Assembly (NCBI RefSeq): GCF_013128195.2
Contig: NZ_CP053452.2
Location: 3,534,001 to 3,598,000, forward strand
Direction of reading: 5' to 3'
Length of the DNA: 64,000 bases
DNA from: Frigoriglobus tundricola
Lineage (GTDB): Bacteria; Planctomycetota; Planctomycetia; Gemmatales; Gemmataceae
Positions 45,846 through 54,676 of this stretch are shown piece by piece; position 1 is the first letter of the stretch, and the number at the start of each line of letters is the position of its first letter. Made by a program: the position numbers and the translations under genes. The notes under the pieces were generated by a model. The model ran no database searches. It had not been told where the DNA came from and worked only from the letters and a program-made list of their open reading frames with translations.

Positions 45846-46349
45846 GTGCTGTGTGCTGCGATGAACCCGTGCCCGTGCGGGTTCCTGGGCGACCCGAAGA
45901 AGCCGTGTAAGTGTGCGCCGATCTCGATCGAGAAGTACATGGGTCGGATCAGTGGTCCGCTGCTGGACCGCATCGACCTGCACATCGAGGTGCCGCCGGT
46001 GCCGTTCGAGGACCTGTCGAAGCCGGGGGAGGGGACGGGGAGCGCGGCGATGCGGGAGCAGGTGTACGCGGCGCGGGCGGTCCAGGCCAAGCGGTTCGGC
46101 ACCGCCGGTGGGTTGAACGGTCGGATGACGTCCCGAGAGATCCGCACGCACTGCGCGCTGGACGCCGAGGGCCTGACGACGCTGAAGGAGGCGATGGAGG
46201 CGCTGGGCCTGTCGGCACGGGCGCACGACCGCATCCTGCGTGTGGCGCGCACCATCGCGGACCTGTCGGGGAGCGAGCGGATCACGCAGGACCACGTGGC
46301 CGAGGCGATCGGGTTCCGGGCGCTGGATCGGAAGTTGTGGGAGCGGTAG
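45831..46349 (+). pseudogene. ComM/YifB Mg-chelatase-like ATPase, C-terminal fragment
   Basis: Homology begins at QPADFVLCAAMNPCPCGFLG (the AAMNPCPCG sensor region) and runs through SGPLLDRIDLHIEVPPVPFE, TLKEAMEALGLSARAHDRIL and a complete C-terminus ending FRALDRKLWER. The N-terminal Lon-like and Walker A parts, about 330 residues, are missing. Upstream codons in the frame do not resemble the family. ComM helps branch migration in natural transformation; this copy cannot bind ATP. Confidence 0.8.
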
Positions 46350-46499
46350 GGCTGGCCGGAACGGTGGCATTCGAACCAACTGCAACCGTTGACTCACTTT
46401 CCGGTTACGAAGACCGCGAGGCGTAACACCACGACCACAGGCTGAAGCCAATTGTGGTCGCATGAATGAGCCAGGCCACGAATGGGTTAAGCAGTAGCT

Positions 46500-48476
46500 T
46501 CACTTCTGCTTTTTCAAGTCCCAGAGCAGAACCTCGGCGAACGTGCTCGCCGTGGCCAGGCGCTTCCCGTCTGGTGAGAACGCGAGGCCGTGGAAGCGTT
46601 GCAGCGGCACGTCAACCAAGCGGACCTCTTTCCAGGTTGCCGTCTCCCAGGTGTGCACGTTTTTCTTTGTGCCGCCCCACAATCCGTCACTGGCGGAGCC
46701 GAAGTACTTGCCGTCCGGGGAAAACGCGACCCCGCCCATGTGGTTCCAGTGGCCGGGAAACTTGAGCACCTCCTTACCCGTCGCCACAGCCCAGACGCTG
46801 CCCTCGCCATCACCCCCCGCCGCCACGAACTTACCGTCTGGGGAAAGGGCCAACGCCCTCAACTCCCTGTCCCCGGCCGGCAACTCGCGAGTGACTTTCT
46901 CGGTCTTCATGTCCCAGAACCGGACCGACTTATCACTGACGGTCACTATCGAGTTGCCGTCCGGGAAGTAGGCCAGCCCGAGGACGATGGCATGTCCGTC
47001 TTCGAGCGTCGAGAGCCGCTTGCCGTTCTCGGTGTCCCAGACGTTCAGCCGGAAGTCGCGCCCGCCGGTGGCGACCGTCTTGCCGTCTGGCGCGAAGCCG
47101 ACGGCGGTGACCTGATTGCCGTGCCCGCTCCCTTCCCACTTTCGCTTCCCGGTCGCCACGTCCCAGACCGCGGCCGTATGGTCCCGGCACCCCGACACCA
47201 GCCTCCGACCGTCCGGGGAGAAGGCGACCACGTTGACGCAGTCCTTGTGCCCGACCAAGGTGCGGACCGGCGTCCCCGTAGCCGAGTCCCACACCCGGAT
47301 GTCGCCGTCCTCGCTCCCGGTGGCCAGGAGCTTGCCGTCGGGCGAGTAGGCCAGCGCCACGACCGGTCCCTTATGGGCCGCGAACGCGTGCATGTTCTTG
47401 CCGGTGGTGGCATCCACGAGGCAGACCGACTCGCCGCACGACTCCCAGGCGAGCACCTTGCCATCGGACGAGAAGGAGACCCGGCGGACACCGGGCGCAG
47501 ACAAAGTCAGCACCCGCTCGCCGGCAGCGACGTTCCACAGGTGGACCTTCTGGGTCCCGGTCGCCGTCGAGCTGACGCCCCCGTTGGCGGCGACGGCCAA
47601 GAGTGACCCGTCGGGGGTGAAGGCAACGGAGACGACCGTATCGCCCTGACCACTGAGGGTGTGCTTCTTCTTACCGGTCGCCGCGTCCCATACGGTCACG
47701 ACCTCGTCGTGCCCACCGGTGGCGAGCAGGTCGCCCTTCGGGGAGAAAGCGACGCACTCGACCCCGAGTTCCCCGACGTCGAACTCTTGAAGCACTTTCC
47801 CGGTGCCCACCGTCCAGATGCGGGCCGTCGATTCGGACTGCGAGGCGGTAACCAGAAGCCCGGCGTCGGCGCTGAACGCGCACGAGTTCGACCCGGCTCG
47901 CTTCTTCGTGAGCGGGTGGGGAAAAGACGCCCGCTGCCGGCCCGTCGTCAAATCCCAGGTGTGAGCAGCGAGGTCGTCGGTGGTCTGGAGCGTCTTGCCG
48001 TCGGCCGCGAACACAAGGGAGTGTGTGCGCGGGACGTGATAGCCGCCGTCCTCGCGGGACCGGAATGTGTGAACGGTCTTGCCGGTCGTCAGGTCCCAGA
48101 CGTCGATGAGGACGCCCCCATTCCACGACCGCGCCAGCCGCTTCCCGTCCGGCGAGAACGCCAGGGCGTGGCACCCACCTTTGGCCTCAAGCCGCCGCGT
48201 CTCTTTGCCAGTGACGATGTCCCAGATGCGAATCGCATCGTACCCATAGGTCGCGAGCAACTTGCCGTCGGGCGAGAACGCCGCGTCGTGGCTCTGGCGG
48301 AATCGGGACGTCCCGAAGCGGGCCACGGCTCCGGGCGGCATCGGGTCGCCGAACTGGTCGAGGACCTTCGGAGGCGAGTCGTCGCCGCGAACGGAGGGTT
48401 CGACGGGCAGAACGGACAATGCGAGGGCGAGGGCACTCCGCAGAGCAAAGCCGAACCAGGTGGGCAACCGTGTCAT
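46500..48476 (-). CDS. secreted WD40-repeat protein
   Basis: 658 residues with a signal peptide (MTRLPTWFGFALRSALALAL, then SVLPVEPSVRG). The rest is a series of WD40 repeats with FSPDGKLLATYGYDAIRIWD-type units. More than ten blades are recognisable from repeated AFSPDGK and WD pairs, enough for two propellers. Unlike many planctomycete WD40 proteins there is no kinase domain attached. It is probably a periplasmic scaffold; partners unknown. Confidence 0.9.
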   Translation of the reverse strand: MTRLPTWFGFALRSALALALSVLPVEPSVRGDDSPPKVLDQFGDPMPPGAVARFGTSRFRQSHDAAFSPDGKLLATYGYDAIRIWDIVTGKETRRLEAKGGCHALAFSPDGKRLARSWNGGVLIDVWDLTTGKTVHTFRSREDGGYHVPRTHSLVFAADGKTLQTTDDLAAHTWDLTTGRQRASFPHPLTKKRAGSNSCAFSADAGLLVTASQSESTARIWTVGTGKVLQEFDVGELGVECVAFSPKGDLLATGGHDEVVTVWDAATGKKKHTLSGQGDTVVSVAFTPDGSLLAVAANGGVSSTATGTQKVHLWNVAAGERVLTLSAPGVRRVSFSSDGKVLAWESCGESVCLVDATTGKNMHAFAAHKGPVVALAYSPDGKLLATGSEDGDIRVWDSATGTPVRTLVGHKDCVNVVAFSPDGRRLVSGCRDHTAAVWDVATGKRKWEGSGHGNQVTAVGFAPDGKTVATGGRDFRLNVWDTENGKRLSTLEDGHAIVLGLAYFPDGNSIVTVSDKSVRFWDMKTEKVTRELPAGDRELRALALSPDGKFVAAGGDGEGSVWAVATGKEVLKFPGHWNHMGGVAFSPDGKYFGSASDGLWGGTKKNVHTWETATWKEVRLVDVPLQRFHGLAFSPDGKRLATASTFAEVLLWDLKKQK

Positions 48477-48679
48477 CTTGCTTTTCCGTGTGCCAATACA
48501 TCTTGCCGCCGAGTACGCGGTCGGTCGTACTCATCTGATCGGCCTGTGTCGGACCGCAGCTTATCGCATCCGGAATCGCAAAGTGACGATTTTATAGTTG
48601 GTAAGACCCGCGCCTGTCTACCTATTAATATGGTCCTGTCGGCGCGTTCCTTTCGAACGTCATCACAACGCCCAATCCA

Positions 48680-48733
48680 AAACTCGATCGCATCGACCGG
48701 CACACCGACGTTCCGCCGGTCCCGTTCACGGTA
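48680..48733 (+). pseudogene. tiny ComM-like scrap
   Basis: The plus strand reads KLDRIDRHTDVPPVPF, matching LLDRIDLHIEVPPVPF of the ComM fragment at 45831-46349. It is about 17 codons, close to identical at DNA level over roughly 50 bases, with nothing else of the gene around it. The rest of the 48477-48780 interval holds no gene. Confidence 0.45.
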
Positions 48734-48780
48734 TGATTGGGGTAGAAGCCTCGCCCCCTGAACCGTGACACGAGGACGCG

Positions 48781-49269
48781 ATGCCGACCGACACCCAGAA
48801 GCCGCTCCGCGAACACGTACTCTACCTGCTCCGCGGCGGCGGAGCGCACCTGTCCTTTGATAAAGCCGTCGAGGGCGTTCCCCCGCACCTTCGGGGCGCG
48901 AAGGTCGATCCGGTCCCGCACACGCCGTGGCGTCTGCTCGAACACCTCCGCCTCGCCCAGTGGGACATCCTTCAGTTCACCATCGACCCGGCCCACACGT
49001 CACCGGACTGGCCGGCCGGGTACTGGCCGGATGGCGATGCCCCACCGGATGCCAAGGCGTGGGACCGAGCGATAGCGGCGTACCGGGCCGACAACGCGGC
49101 GATGCAGGCACTGGTCGCCGACCCGGCAACCGACCTGTTCGCACCGCTCCCGCACGGGACCGGTCAGACGGTGCTGCGCGAAGCCCTGCTCGTCGCCGAC
49201 CACGCCGCCTATCACCTCGGTCAGATGGTCGTCGTGCGGCGGCTGCTGGGGTGCTGGCCCGACGAGTGA
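48781..49269 (+). CDS. DinB-like family protein
   Basis: 162 residues in the four-helix DinB/YfiT pattern: a first helix [20 protein letters not shown], the metal-binding His in [16 protein letters not shown] and the second His pair in [22 protein letters not shown]. DinB-fold proteins are often metal-dependent thiol-S-transferase-like enzymes or stress proteins. No regulatory site seen. Confidence 0.85.
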   Translation: MPTDTQKPLREHVLYLLRGGGAHLSFDKAVEGVPPHLRGAKVDPVPHTPWRLLEHLRLAQWDILQFTIDPAHTSPDWPAGYWPDGDAPPDAKAWDRAIAAYRADNAAMQALVADPATDLFAPLPHGTGQTVLREALLVADHAAYHLGQMVVVRRLLGCWPDE

Positions 49270-49452
49270 ACCGCGGCCGACACGCCGGGCGGGGGCCGCC
49301 CTTCATCGCCCGTCATCTCCCCTTTTTCGCATCCAATCCTGCGTGATGGGGGCTCAATGCCCCTCGGCCCCGCCAACACAGTCAGGGCGATCCCAACTCG
49401 CGAGACGCGCCGGGCCATCGGCGGACAATACTTAGTGTCGGGAGGAAACGAG

Positions 49453-51015
49453 ATGGCCGACCTCGCACGTCGCCTGGGGCGACTGCTCGTGACGAACGAT
49501 TCCCCGTCCGACGCGGACCTGATCGACCGGTTCGTCGCCAACCGGGACGGGCCGGCGTTCGCCGCGCTCGTGTGCCGGCACGGACCGATGGTGCTGGCCG
49601 TGTGTCGGCGCGTGCTGCGCCACCGCCAGGACGCCGAGGACGCGTTCCAGGCCACGTTCCTCGTGCTGGCGCGGCGGGCGGACGCCATCCGCCCCCGGTC
49701 GCTCCTGGGGAACTGGCTCTACGGCGTCGCGTACCGGACCGCGCTCGGGGCGCGCCGGTCGGAACTGGCCCGGCGCGTGCGCGAGGCCAAGGTCGCGGTG
49801 CGGGTCGGGGACGCGGCGCCCGACGATGCGGTGTCGCCCGATTTGCGCGCCGCCATCGACCGCGAAGTGGCGGCGCTGCCGGCGGTGTGCCGGGCCGCCG
49901 TGGTCGCGTGCGATCTGGAAGGGCTGTCGCGGCGCGAGGCCGCGGTCCGGCTGGGGTGGTCCGAGGGCACCTTGTCGAGCCGCCTCGCCCGTGCCCGCGG
50001 GCTGCTGGCCCGGCAGTTGGCCCGGTACGGGTTGGCCGTTCCGGCCGCGGGTCTGGCCGCGGTCGCCGGGCCGGCGGCGGTGGCGCACACGCTGGCCGAG
50101 CCGACGGTTCGATTGGCAACACTGGTGGCGGTCGGCGAGGCGGTGGTGACCGCCCCGGTGACGGCCCTGATGGAGGGGACCATGCGAACGATGCTACTGG
50201 CGAAGATGAAGGCGGCGACCGCCGCGGCGGTGGTCGGGTGCGCGGTCGCGGTGACCGCCCTGGCCGGGTGGCGGGCGGACGCCGCCGGGGCCGCGGACCC
50301 GACGCAACCGGAGCCAACCAAAGCGGCCGAGGCCCCGAAGCGGGCGCAGCCGAAGCCGGACACCGAGCGCCGGACGACACCGCTCTCGGACAAGGAGCGC
50401 ATTGCCCAGCTCGAACGCGAGCGGGATCTGTTGCTGAAGCAACTGACCGAACTCACGGCCCGGCTGGACAAGGTCGAAGCCGACCGGAAACGTCTCGAAG
50501 CGCTCGAAGCCTGGCGGATGACGAACCCGATGTTCAACCTCAATTCTCTATCACCGCAGAATTTTCAGGGTTATCTCACCGATCCGCCAACGTATCTGGG
50601 GAAAATGACCCCCCTCATAACGACGCATCCGCCCGGCTCGGCCCTGCCGACACCGGACAAACAGTCGGGCATGCATTTCCAGTATCAGAGCCCGCCGGCG
50701 GCGGACCCGCATCGTCCCGCCACGCCGGCCGGGCAGCAACCCACAGCGGAAGCAACCCCCAAGAAGCCGGTTGTGAAGACGTATGATGTCGATTCGCTGG
50801 TCCGGGACGATAAGGAAGGCGAGGCGCTCATCAAGGTGGTGCGGGCGGTGGTCGAGCCGAAGTCCTGGGGAGCGGACTCCGGCATCGAGTACCTGCCGGG
50901 GCACAAGGTGCTGGTGGTCCGGCAGACCGACCCGGTACACAAAGAGGTCAAGGAACTGCTGGCGGAGCTGGGCGCGCGGAACAAGCCGGCCCAGAACCTC
51001 GGCATCAGACCTTGA
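49453..51015 (+). CDS. ECF sigma factor with membrane-anchored C-terminal extension
   Basis: ATG at 49453 has GGAGG at 49441-49445; the frame is open to 49357 but has no RBS there. 520 residues. Sigma2 (about 20-90; FAALVCRHGPMVLAVCRRVL, RHRQDAEDAFQATFLVLARR) and Sigma4 (about 125-190; LPAVCRAAVVACDLEGLSRR, LGWSEGTLSSRLARARGLLA) form the core. Then come Ala-rich hydrophobic segments including one likely membrane helix (TAAAVVGCAVAVTALAGW, about 255-272), a coiled coil (ERIAQLERERDLLLKQLTEL) and a C-terminal periplasmic domain. A sigma factor tethered to the membrane could be released by a signal; this layout is known from planctomycete ECF groups. No anti-sigma gene adjacent. Confidence 0.9.
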   Translation: MADLARRLGRLLVTNDSPSDADLIDRFVANRDGPAFAALVCRHGPMVLAVCRRVLRHRQDAEDAFQATFLVLARRADAIRPRSLLGNWLYGVAYRTALGARRSELARRVREAKVAVRVGDAAPDDAVSPDLRAAIDREVAALPAVCRAAVVACDLEGLSRREAAVRLGWSEGTLSSRLARARGLLARQLARYGLAVPAAGLAAVAGPAAVAHTLAEPTVRLATLVAVGEAVVTAPVTALMEGTMRTMLLAKMKAATAAAVVGCAVAVTALAGWRADAAGAADPTQPEPTKAAEAPKRAQPKPDTERRTTPLSDKERIAQLERERDLLLKQLTELTARLDKVEADRKRLEALEAWRMTNPMFNLNSLSPQNFQGYLTDPPTYLGKMTPLITTHPPGSALPTPDKQSGMHFQYQSPPAADPHRPATPAGQQPTAEATPKKPVVKTYDVDSLVRDDKEGEALIKVVRAVVEPKSWGADSGIEYLPGHKVLVVRQTDPVHKEVKELLAELGARNKPAQNLGIRP

Positions 51016-51058
51016 CCGTCACAAGCTCGATTGGCGGTACAACCGGCCGCGTGAATGA

Positions 51059-51101
51059 GCAAACGAGCCGCCGGGACGATCCCGGTGGCTGGCTCGTTTG
51101 C
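51059..51101 (+). terminator. hairpin terminator after the sigma-factor gene
   Basis: GCAAACGAGCC (51059-51069) pairs with GGCTCGTTTGC (51091-51101), with an inner CCGGGA/TCCCGG pair. A further small palindrome CGGTCCC-A-GGGACCG lies at 51201-51215, related to the repeats at 57157 and 58187. The 51016-51232 gap has nothing else. Confidence 0.6.
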
Positions 51102-51232
51102 CCGGCACCGCGGGCGCCTCGCCCGCTGCTCCGCAGCGGATATCGCAAGGCGAAGTCGTCAGAGCGGTGCCGCGGGTGCAACGGGCGGGCAAGATGCCCG
51201 CGGTCCCAGGGACCGCAGCCTCACGATCGCGT

Positions 51233-52615
51233 TCACGCGGGCAGGCCCATCGCCTCCAGTAGCAGTTCTTTCACCCGCGTCATGGGGACACTGGCGTTCG
51301 GGTTCGGGCCGTGGCCGATGAGGATGGGGCGGTCGAGCGGGTCGGCCGCCGCGAGCCCGTGGCTGCCCCGAACGACCCGCGCGTCCAGTGGGACCACGTC
51401 GAACGTGGTGCGGAACCCGAGCTTCTTTTCGAGCAGGCGCCGGGCGGAATGGAGCTTGGGGAACAACATCTTCGGGTCGAAGAACAGCTCGCACGGGTCG
51501 AAGCCGGGCTTGTGGTGGATCGCGACCGCCCGCGCGTAGTCCGGGGCCAGCCGGTCGTCGAGCCAGAACGGGTACGCGAACCACGCGTCAGGCTCTGCGA
51601 GCAGGACAATCTCGCCGCTGCGGCGGTGGTCGAGGTGGAGCGCGGCCCGCTCCTCGCCCGTGTAGAGCTTGGCCACACCCGGTACGCCCGCGAGGACCGC
51701 ACGCACGCGCGCGAGGTCGGCCGAGTCGCGCACGTACACGTGCGCGAGCTGGTGGTCCACGACCGCGAACGCCCGCGAGCCGTACGGGTCGAGTTGCTCG
51801 CCGAACGGTCCGTTACGCACTTCCAGCAGCCCGGCCGCCCGCAACCCGCGGTTCAGGTACACCGGCCGCGACACGTCGCAGTGCCCGTACTCGCTCACCA
51901 CCCACACCTGCGCCCCCCGCTCTTCCGCCGCCGCCAGCACCGGTACGCACGCGTCGTCGAGTTCCTGCACGCACCGCGCCAGGTCGCACCCGCTCGGCCC
52001 GAACCGCTGCGGGTCGTAGTCGAGGTGCGGGAGGTAGACGAGGGCGAGCGTCGGCTGTTCGATGCGGATCACTTCCGCGGCCGCCCGTGCGATCCACTGC
52101 GTGCTCTTGATGCCGGCCATCGGCCCCCAGAACGCCGGGAACGGGAACGGCCCCAGCGTGCGCTCGAGCCGTTCGGTCAGTTCCGGCGGCGTGCCGGCGA
52201 TCCCGAACGCCTTGTTCCCGTTCACCGCGTAGTGCGGTTTGGGGGTCACGGAGATGTCCACCGCCGCGCCCTGGTTGAACCACCAGAACAGCTTCGCGCT
52301 GGTGAAATCCTGCTGCCGGAGCTTGGCCCGCGCCCGCGCCGTCTCGTACAGCGGTTCGGCCTGGATGAGGCGGTTGCACTGCTGCCAGAACCGGACCTCG
52401 TTGGTGCTGTGGTGCAGCCAGCCGTTGGCGACGACGCCGTGCGTGTTGGGCAGCGTGCCGGTCAACAGCGTCGCCTGGGCCGTACACGTCACGGCCGGGA
52501 GCACCTCCGGCATGTCGGTGGCCCAGCCCTTGGCCGCGACGGCTTTGAGGCGCGGGGCGTGTTCGAGCAGCCGGGGCGTGAGGCCGACCGCGTTAATCAG
52601 TACGATGGGTTGCAT
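51233..52615 (-). CDS. alkaline-phosphatase-superfamily phosphodiesterase/pyrophosphatase
   Basis: ATG at 52615 (MQPIVLINAVGLTPRLL); the frame is open to 52741 but adds basic, non-family sequence. 460 residues. It shows the type I phosphodiesterase/nucleotide pyrophosphatase arrangement. The nucleophile Thr is in LPAVTCTAQATLLTGTLPNTHG, with metal ligands in LVYLPHLDYDPQRFG, SEYGHCDV (VVSEYGH) and LIGHGPNPNA. It acts on phosphate or phosphonate esters, in the cytoplasm by lack of a signal peptide. It has no polar neighbours: the aldo/keto reductase diverges from it. Confidence 0.85.
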   Translation of the reverse strand: MQPIVLINAVGLTPRLLEHAPRLKAVAAKGWATDMPEVLPAVTCTAQATLLTGTLPNTHGVVANGWLHHSTNEVRFWQQCNRLIQAEPLYETARARAKLRQQDFTSAKLFWWFNQGAAVDISVTPKPHYAVNGNKAFGIAGTPPELTERLERTLGPFPFPAFWGPMAGIKSTQWIARAAAEVIRIEQPTLALVYLPHLDYDPQRFGPSGCDLARCVQELDDACVPVLAAAEERGAQVWVVSEYGHCDVSRPVYLNRGLRAAGLLEVRNGPFGEQLDPYGSRAFAVVDHQLAHVYVRDSADLARVRAVLAGVPGVAKLYTGEERAALHLDHRRSGEIVLLAEPDAWFAYPFWLDDRLAPDYARAVAIHHKPGFDPCELFFDPKMLFPKLHSARRLLEKKLGFRTTFDVVPLDARVVRGSHGLAAADPLDRPILIGHGPNPNASVPMTRVKELLLEAMGLPA

Positions 52616-52673
52616 ACGCACACGGTAGGAAGGCGCGCCCCGCCCGCAAGGGCGGGAGTTCGGAGTGAGTATT

Positions 52674-53636
52674 ATGCGAACCCGCACGCTCGGCAATTCG
52701 GACCTGACCGTCACCGCGATCGGCTTCGGCGCGTGGGCCATCGGCGGCGGCGGGTGGGCGTTCGGCTGGGGCGCTCAGGACGACGCGGACAGCGTCGCCA
52801 CGATCCGCGAGGCCCTCGACCTGGGCATCAACTGGATCGACACCGCCGCAGTGTACGGTCTGGGCCACTCGGAAGAGGTCGTGGCGCGGGCGCTCGAGGG
52901 CGTGGCACAGCGGCCGTATGTGTTCACCAAGTGTGCGAGGGTGTGGGACGCGAACCGGCAGATCGGCAAGAGCCTGAAGGCGCAGAGCATCCGCGCGGAG
53001 TGCGAGGCCAGCCTGAAGCGCCTGAAGGTGGACGCGATCGACCTCTACCAGATCCACTGGCCGGAACCGCCGGGGGACATCGACGAGGGCTGGCACACAC
53101 TAGTGAAGCTCAAAGAGGAAGGGAAGATCCGCTGGGCCGGGGTCTCCAACTTCAGCGCGGACCAGATGGCGCAGGTGTCGAAATTCGGGCCGATCACGTC
53201 GCTTCAACCGCCGTACTCCCTGATCCGGCCGGAGGTGGAGGAGGGCGTCCTTCCGTACTGCCGGGCGCACAACGTCGGCGTGATCGCCTATTCACCGATG
53301 GCGAGCGGGCTGCTCACCGGTGCCATGACCCGCGCGCGCATCGCGGCGCTGCCGGCGGACGACTGGCGGAAGGAGAAGAACCGGCACTACCAGGAGCCGC
53401 TGCTCACGCGCAACCTGAACCTGGTGGAGCTGCTCCGGGGCATCGGCACGCGGCACGGGCGCACGCCGGGCGAGGTGGCGATCGCGTGGGTGCTGCGGCA
53501 CCCGGCGGTAACGGGCGCGATCGTGGGCGCCCGGAAGCCCGGCCAACTGAAGGAACTGGTCGGCGCCGCCGACTGGCGGTTGACGCCGGCCGAGGCGGAT
53601 GAGATAGATGGGTACCTGAAGGCGAACCCGGCGTGA
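52674..53636 (+). CDS. aldo/keto reductase
   Basis: ATG at 52674 has GGAG 8 bases upstream, so it is preferred to the GTG at 52665. 320 residues. The catalytic tetrad is visible: Asp and Tyr in DTAAVYGLGHSE, Lys in YVFTKCARVW, His in LYQIHWPEPP. The NADPH-binding end has AYSPMASGLLTG and IVGARKPGQLKELVGAA. It reduces carbonyls in the cytoplasm. Its last 66 bases are duplicated at 54314-54379, between the two toxin-antitoxin modules that follow. Confidence 0.93.
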   Translation: MRTRTLGNSDLTVTAIGFGAWAIGGGGWAFGWGAQDDADSVATIREALDLGINWIDTAAVYGLGHSEEVVARALEGVAQRPYVFTKCARVWDANRQIGKSLKAQSIRAECEASLKRLKVDAIDLYQIHWPEPPGDIDEGWHTLVKLKEEGKIRWAGVSNFSADQMAQVSKFGPITSLQPPYSLIRPEVEEGVLPYCRAHNVGVIAYSPMASGLLTGAMTRARIAALPADDWRKEKNRHYQEPLLTRNLNLVELLRGIGTRHGRTPGEVAIAWVLRHPAVTGAIVGARKPGQLKELVGAADWRLTPAEADEIDGYLKANPA

Positions 53637-53656
53637 GCGAAGGCGAGGACCGAAGT

Positions 53657-53938
53657 ATGACGCTCGTGACACTGGCCGGTGCGTGCCTGCGGTTGCCCGA
53701 ACTGATCGGGTTGGTGGCCGCGGGCGAGCACGTCGTAATCGTTCAGAACGGCACAACTCTGGCCGCGCTGACGCCCCCGCCGTTTACGATTCCGACACCG
53801 GAAGAGGAAGCCGCACGGTAGGCAAAAATCCTCGACTCCTTCCGCGAAATGGCGAGGTGGTGTGCAGAAGACGGCCTTCCCTATCCCCCGGTCGATTCGT
53901 CTCTGGAACGCTCACAGCCAGAGTCGCCTGCCGCATGA
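53657..53938 (+). pseudogene. Phd/YefM-like antitoxin 1 with premature stop
   Basis: ATG at 53657 opens MTLVTLAGACLRLPELIGLV, then AAGEHVVIVQNGTTLAALTP, the Phd/YefM fold. A TAG at 53819-53821 stops it after EEEAAR. Beyond it the same frame continues AKILDSFREMARWCAEDGLP and ends at the TGA 53936-53938, which overlaps the toxin start by ATGA. So the ancestral antitoxin was about 93 residues and has been cut to 54, losing the part that normally wraps the toxin. Confidence 0.75.
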
Positions 53939-54315
53939 TCTTCCCGATCTTCCTGCCGCCGAACCGGTACCCACCGAAATTTGTGCTGGACGTTTCGGTT
54001 GCCGCGGCGTGGGCGATCCCGCGCCACTACACCGTCTACACCAACCGCGTACAGTTCAAATTGCTCACGGCAGCCGGACTGGTGACGGCCGCCTGGACTT
54101 TCGAGACAGCGGACCGGCTACGGTTAGCGTTGCAACGAGGCGATACGACGCAGTCGCGCGTCGATCGGGTCGTCGACACGCTCGCTCTGCTTCCAATCTA
54201 CGTTGACGACGAGGGGCCGTTTCGGGCGTGGCCCGACGCACGGGATCTCGCCCGCACGCACGCCATTTCGGTTCACGCCGCGTCCGCGGCCGGCGTGCCG
54301 CTCTTCACCCCCTGA
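53935..54315 (+). pseudogene. PIN-domain (VapC-like) toxin 1, internally deleted
   Basis: ATG overlaps the antitoxin TGA. The first catalytic Asp is present (KFVLDVSVAAAWAI). Near the end LARTHAISVHAASAAGVPLF skips directly over the block that in toxin 2 reads RDAAYLELALRLKRPLATTD. That is a 23-codon loss bounded in toxin 2 by GCCGCGT at 55024-55030 and 55093-55099. Without the later Asp residues it should be inactive. 126 residues; an intact relative has about 150. Confidence 0.75.
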
Positions 54316-54379
54316 TTGGCGGTTGACGCGGGCCGAGGCGGATGAGATAGAAGGCGACGTGAAGGCGAACCCGGCGTGA
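54314..54379 (+). repeat. duplicated 3' end of the aldo/keto reductase gene
   Basis: 60 of 66 bases equal 53571-53636, including the final codons and TGA (DWRLTRAEADEIEGDVKANPA against DWRLTPAEADEIDGYLKANPA). It marks the boundary of a tandem duplication of about 740 bp carrying the toxin-antitoxin pair. Confidence 0.9.
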
Positions 54380-54398
54380 TTCCGCAGGAGGCGAACCG

Positions 54399-54676
54399 AT
54401 GACCACGGTGACCGTTGCAGAAGCCCGCGAGGCGCTCCCGGACCTGCTCCGCCGCGCCGCGGCGGGCGAGCAGATCGTGATCACCGACGCGGGCCGGTGG
54501 CTCGCGCGCTGGGCGCGCCGCCGCCGCCCCCGCCGACGGCCGAGGAGATCGCCGCGGCCGAAGCCCGCGCGCGGGCCGCGATTGTATCGATGCTCCGCCA
54601 GCAGATCGCGGACGGAAATCCGCCTCCGGAAGGAAGCAAGGTCTGGGCGGTACTCGCGGAAGAGGAGGGACGATGA
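54399..54676 (+). pseudogene. Phd/YefM-like antitoxin 2, frameshifted
   Basis: AGGAGG precedes the ATG at 54399. The product opens MTTVTVAEAREALPDLLRRA, then AAGEQIVITDAGRWLAR, a standard Phd/YefM opening. At about 54508 a one-base loss shifts the reading; in the other frame it continues LGAPPPPPPTAEEIAAAEAR and ends KVWAVLAEEEGR at 54676. The TGA overlaps the toxin ATG. The clearer family fit here than in antitoxin 1 supports the shared origin. Confidence 0.75.
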
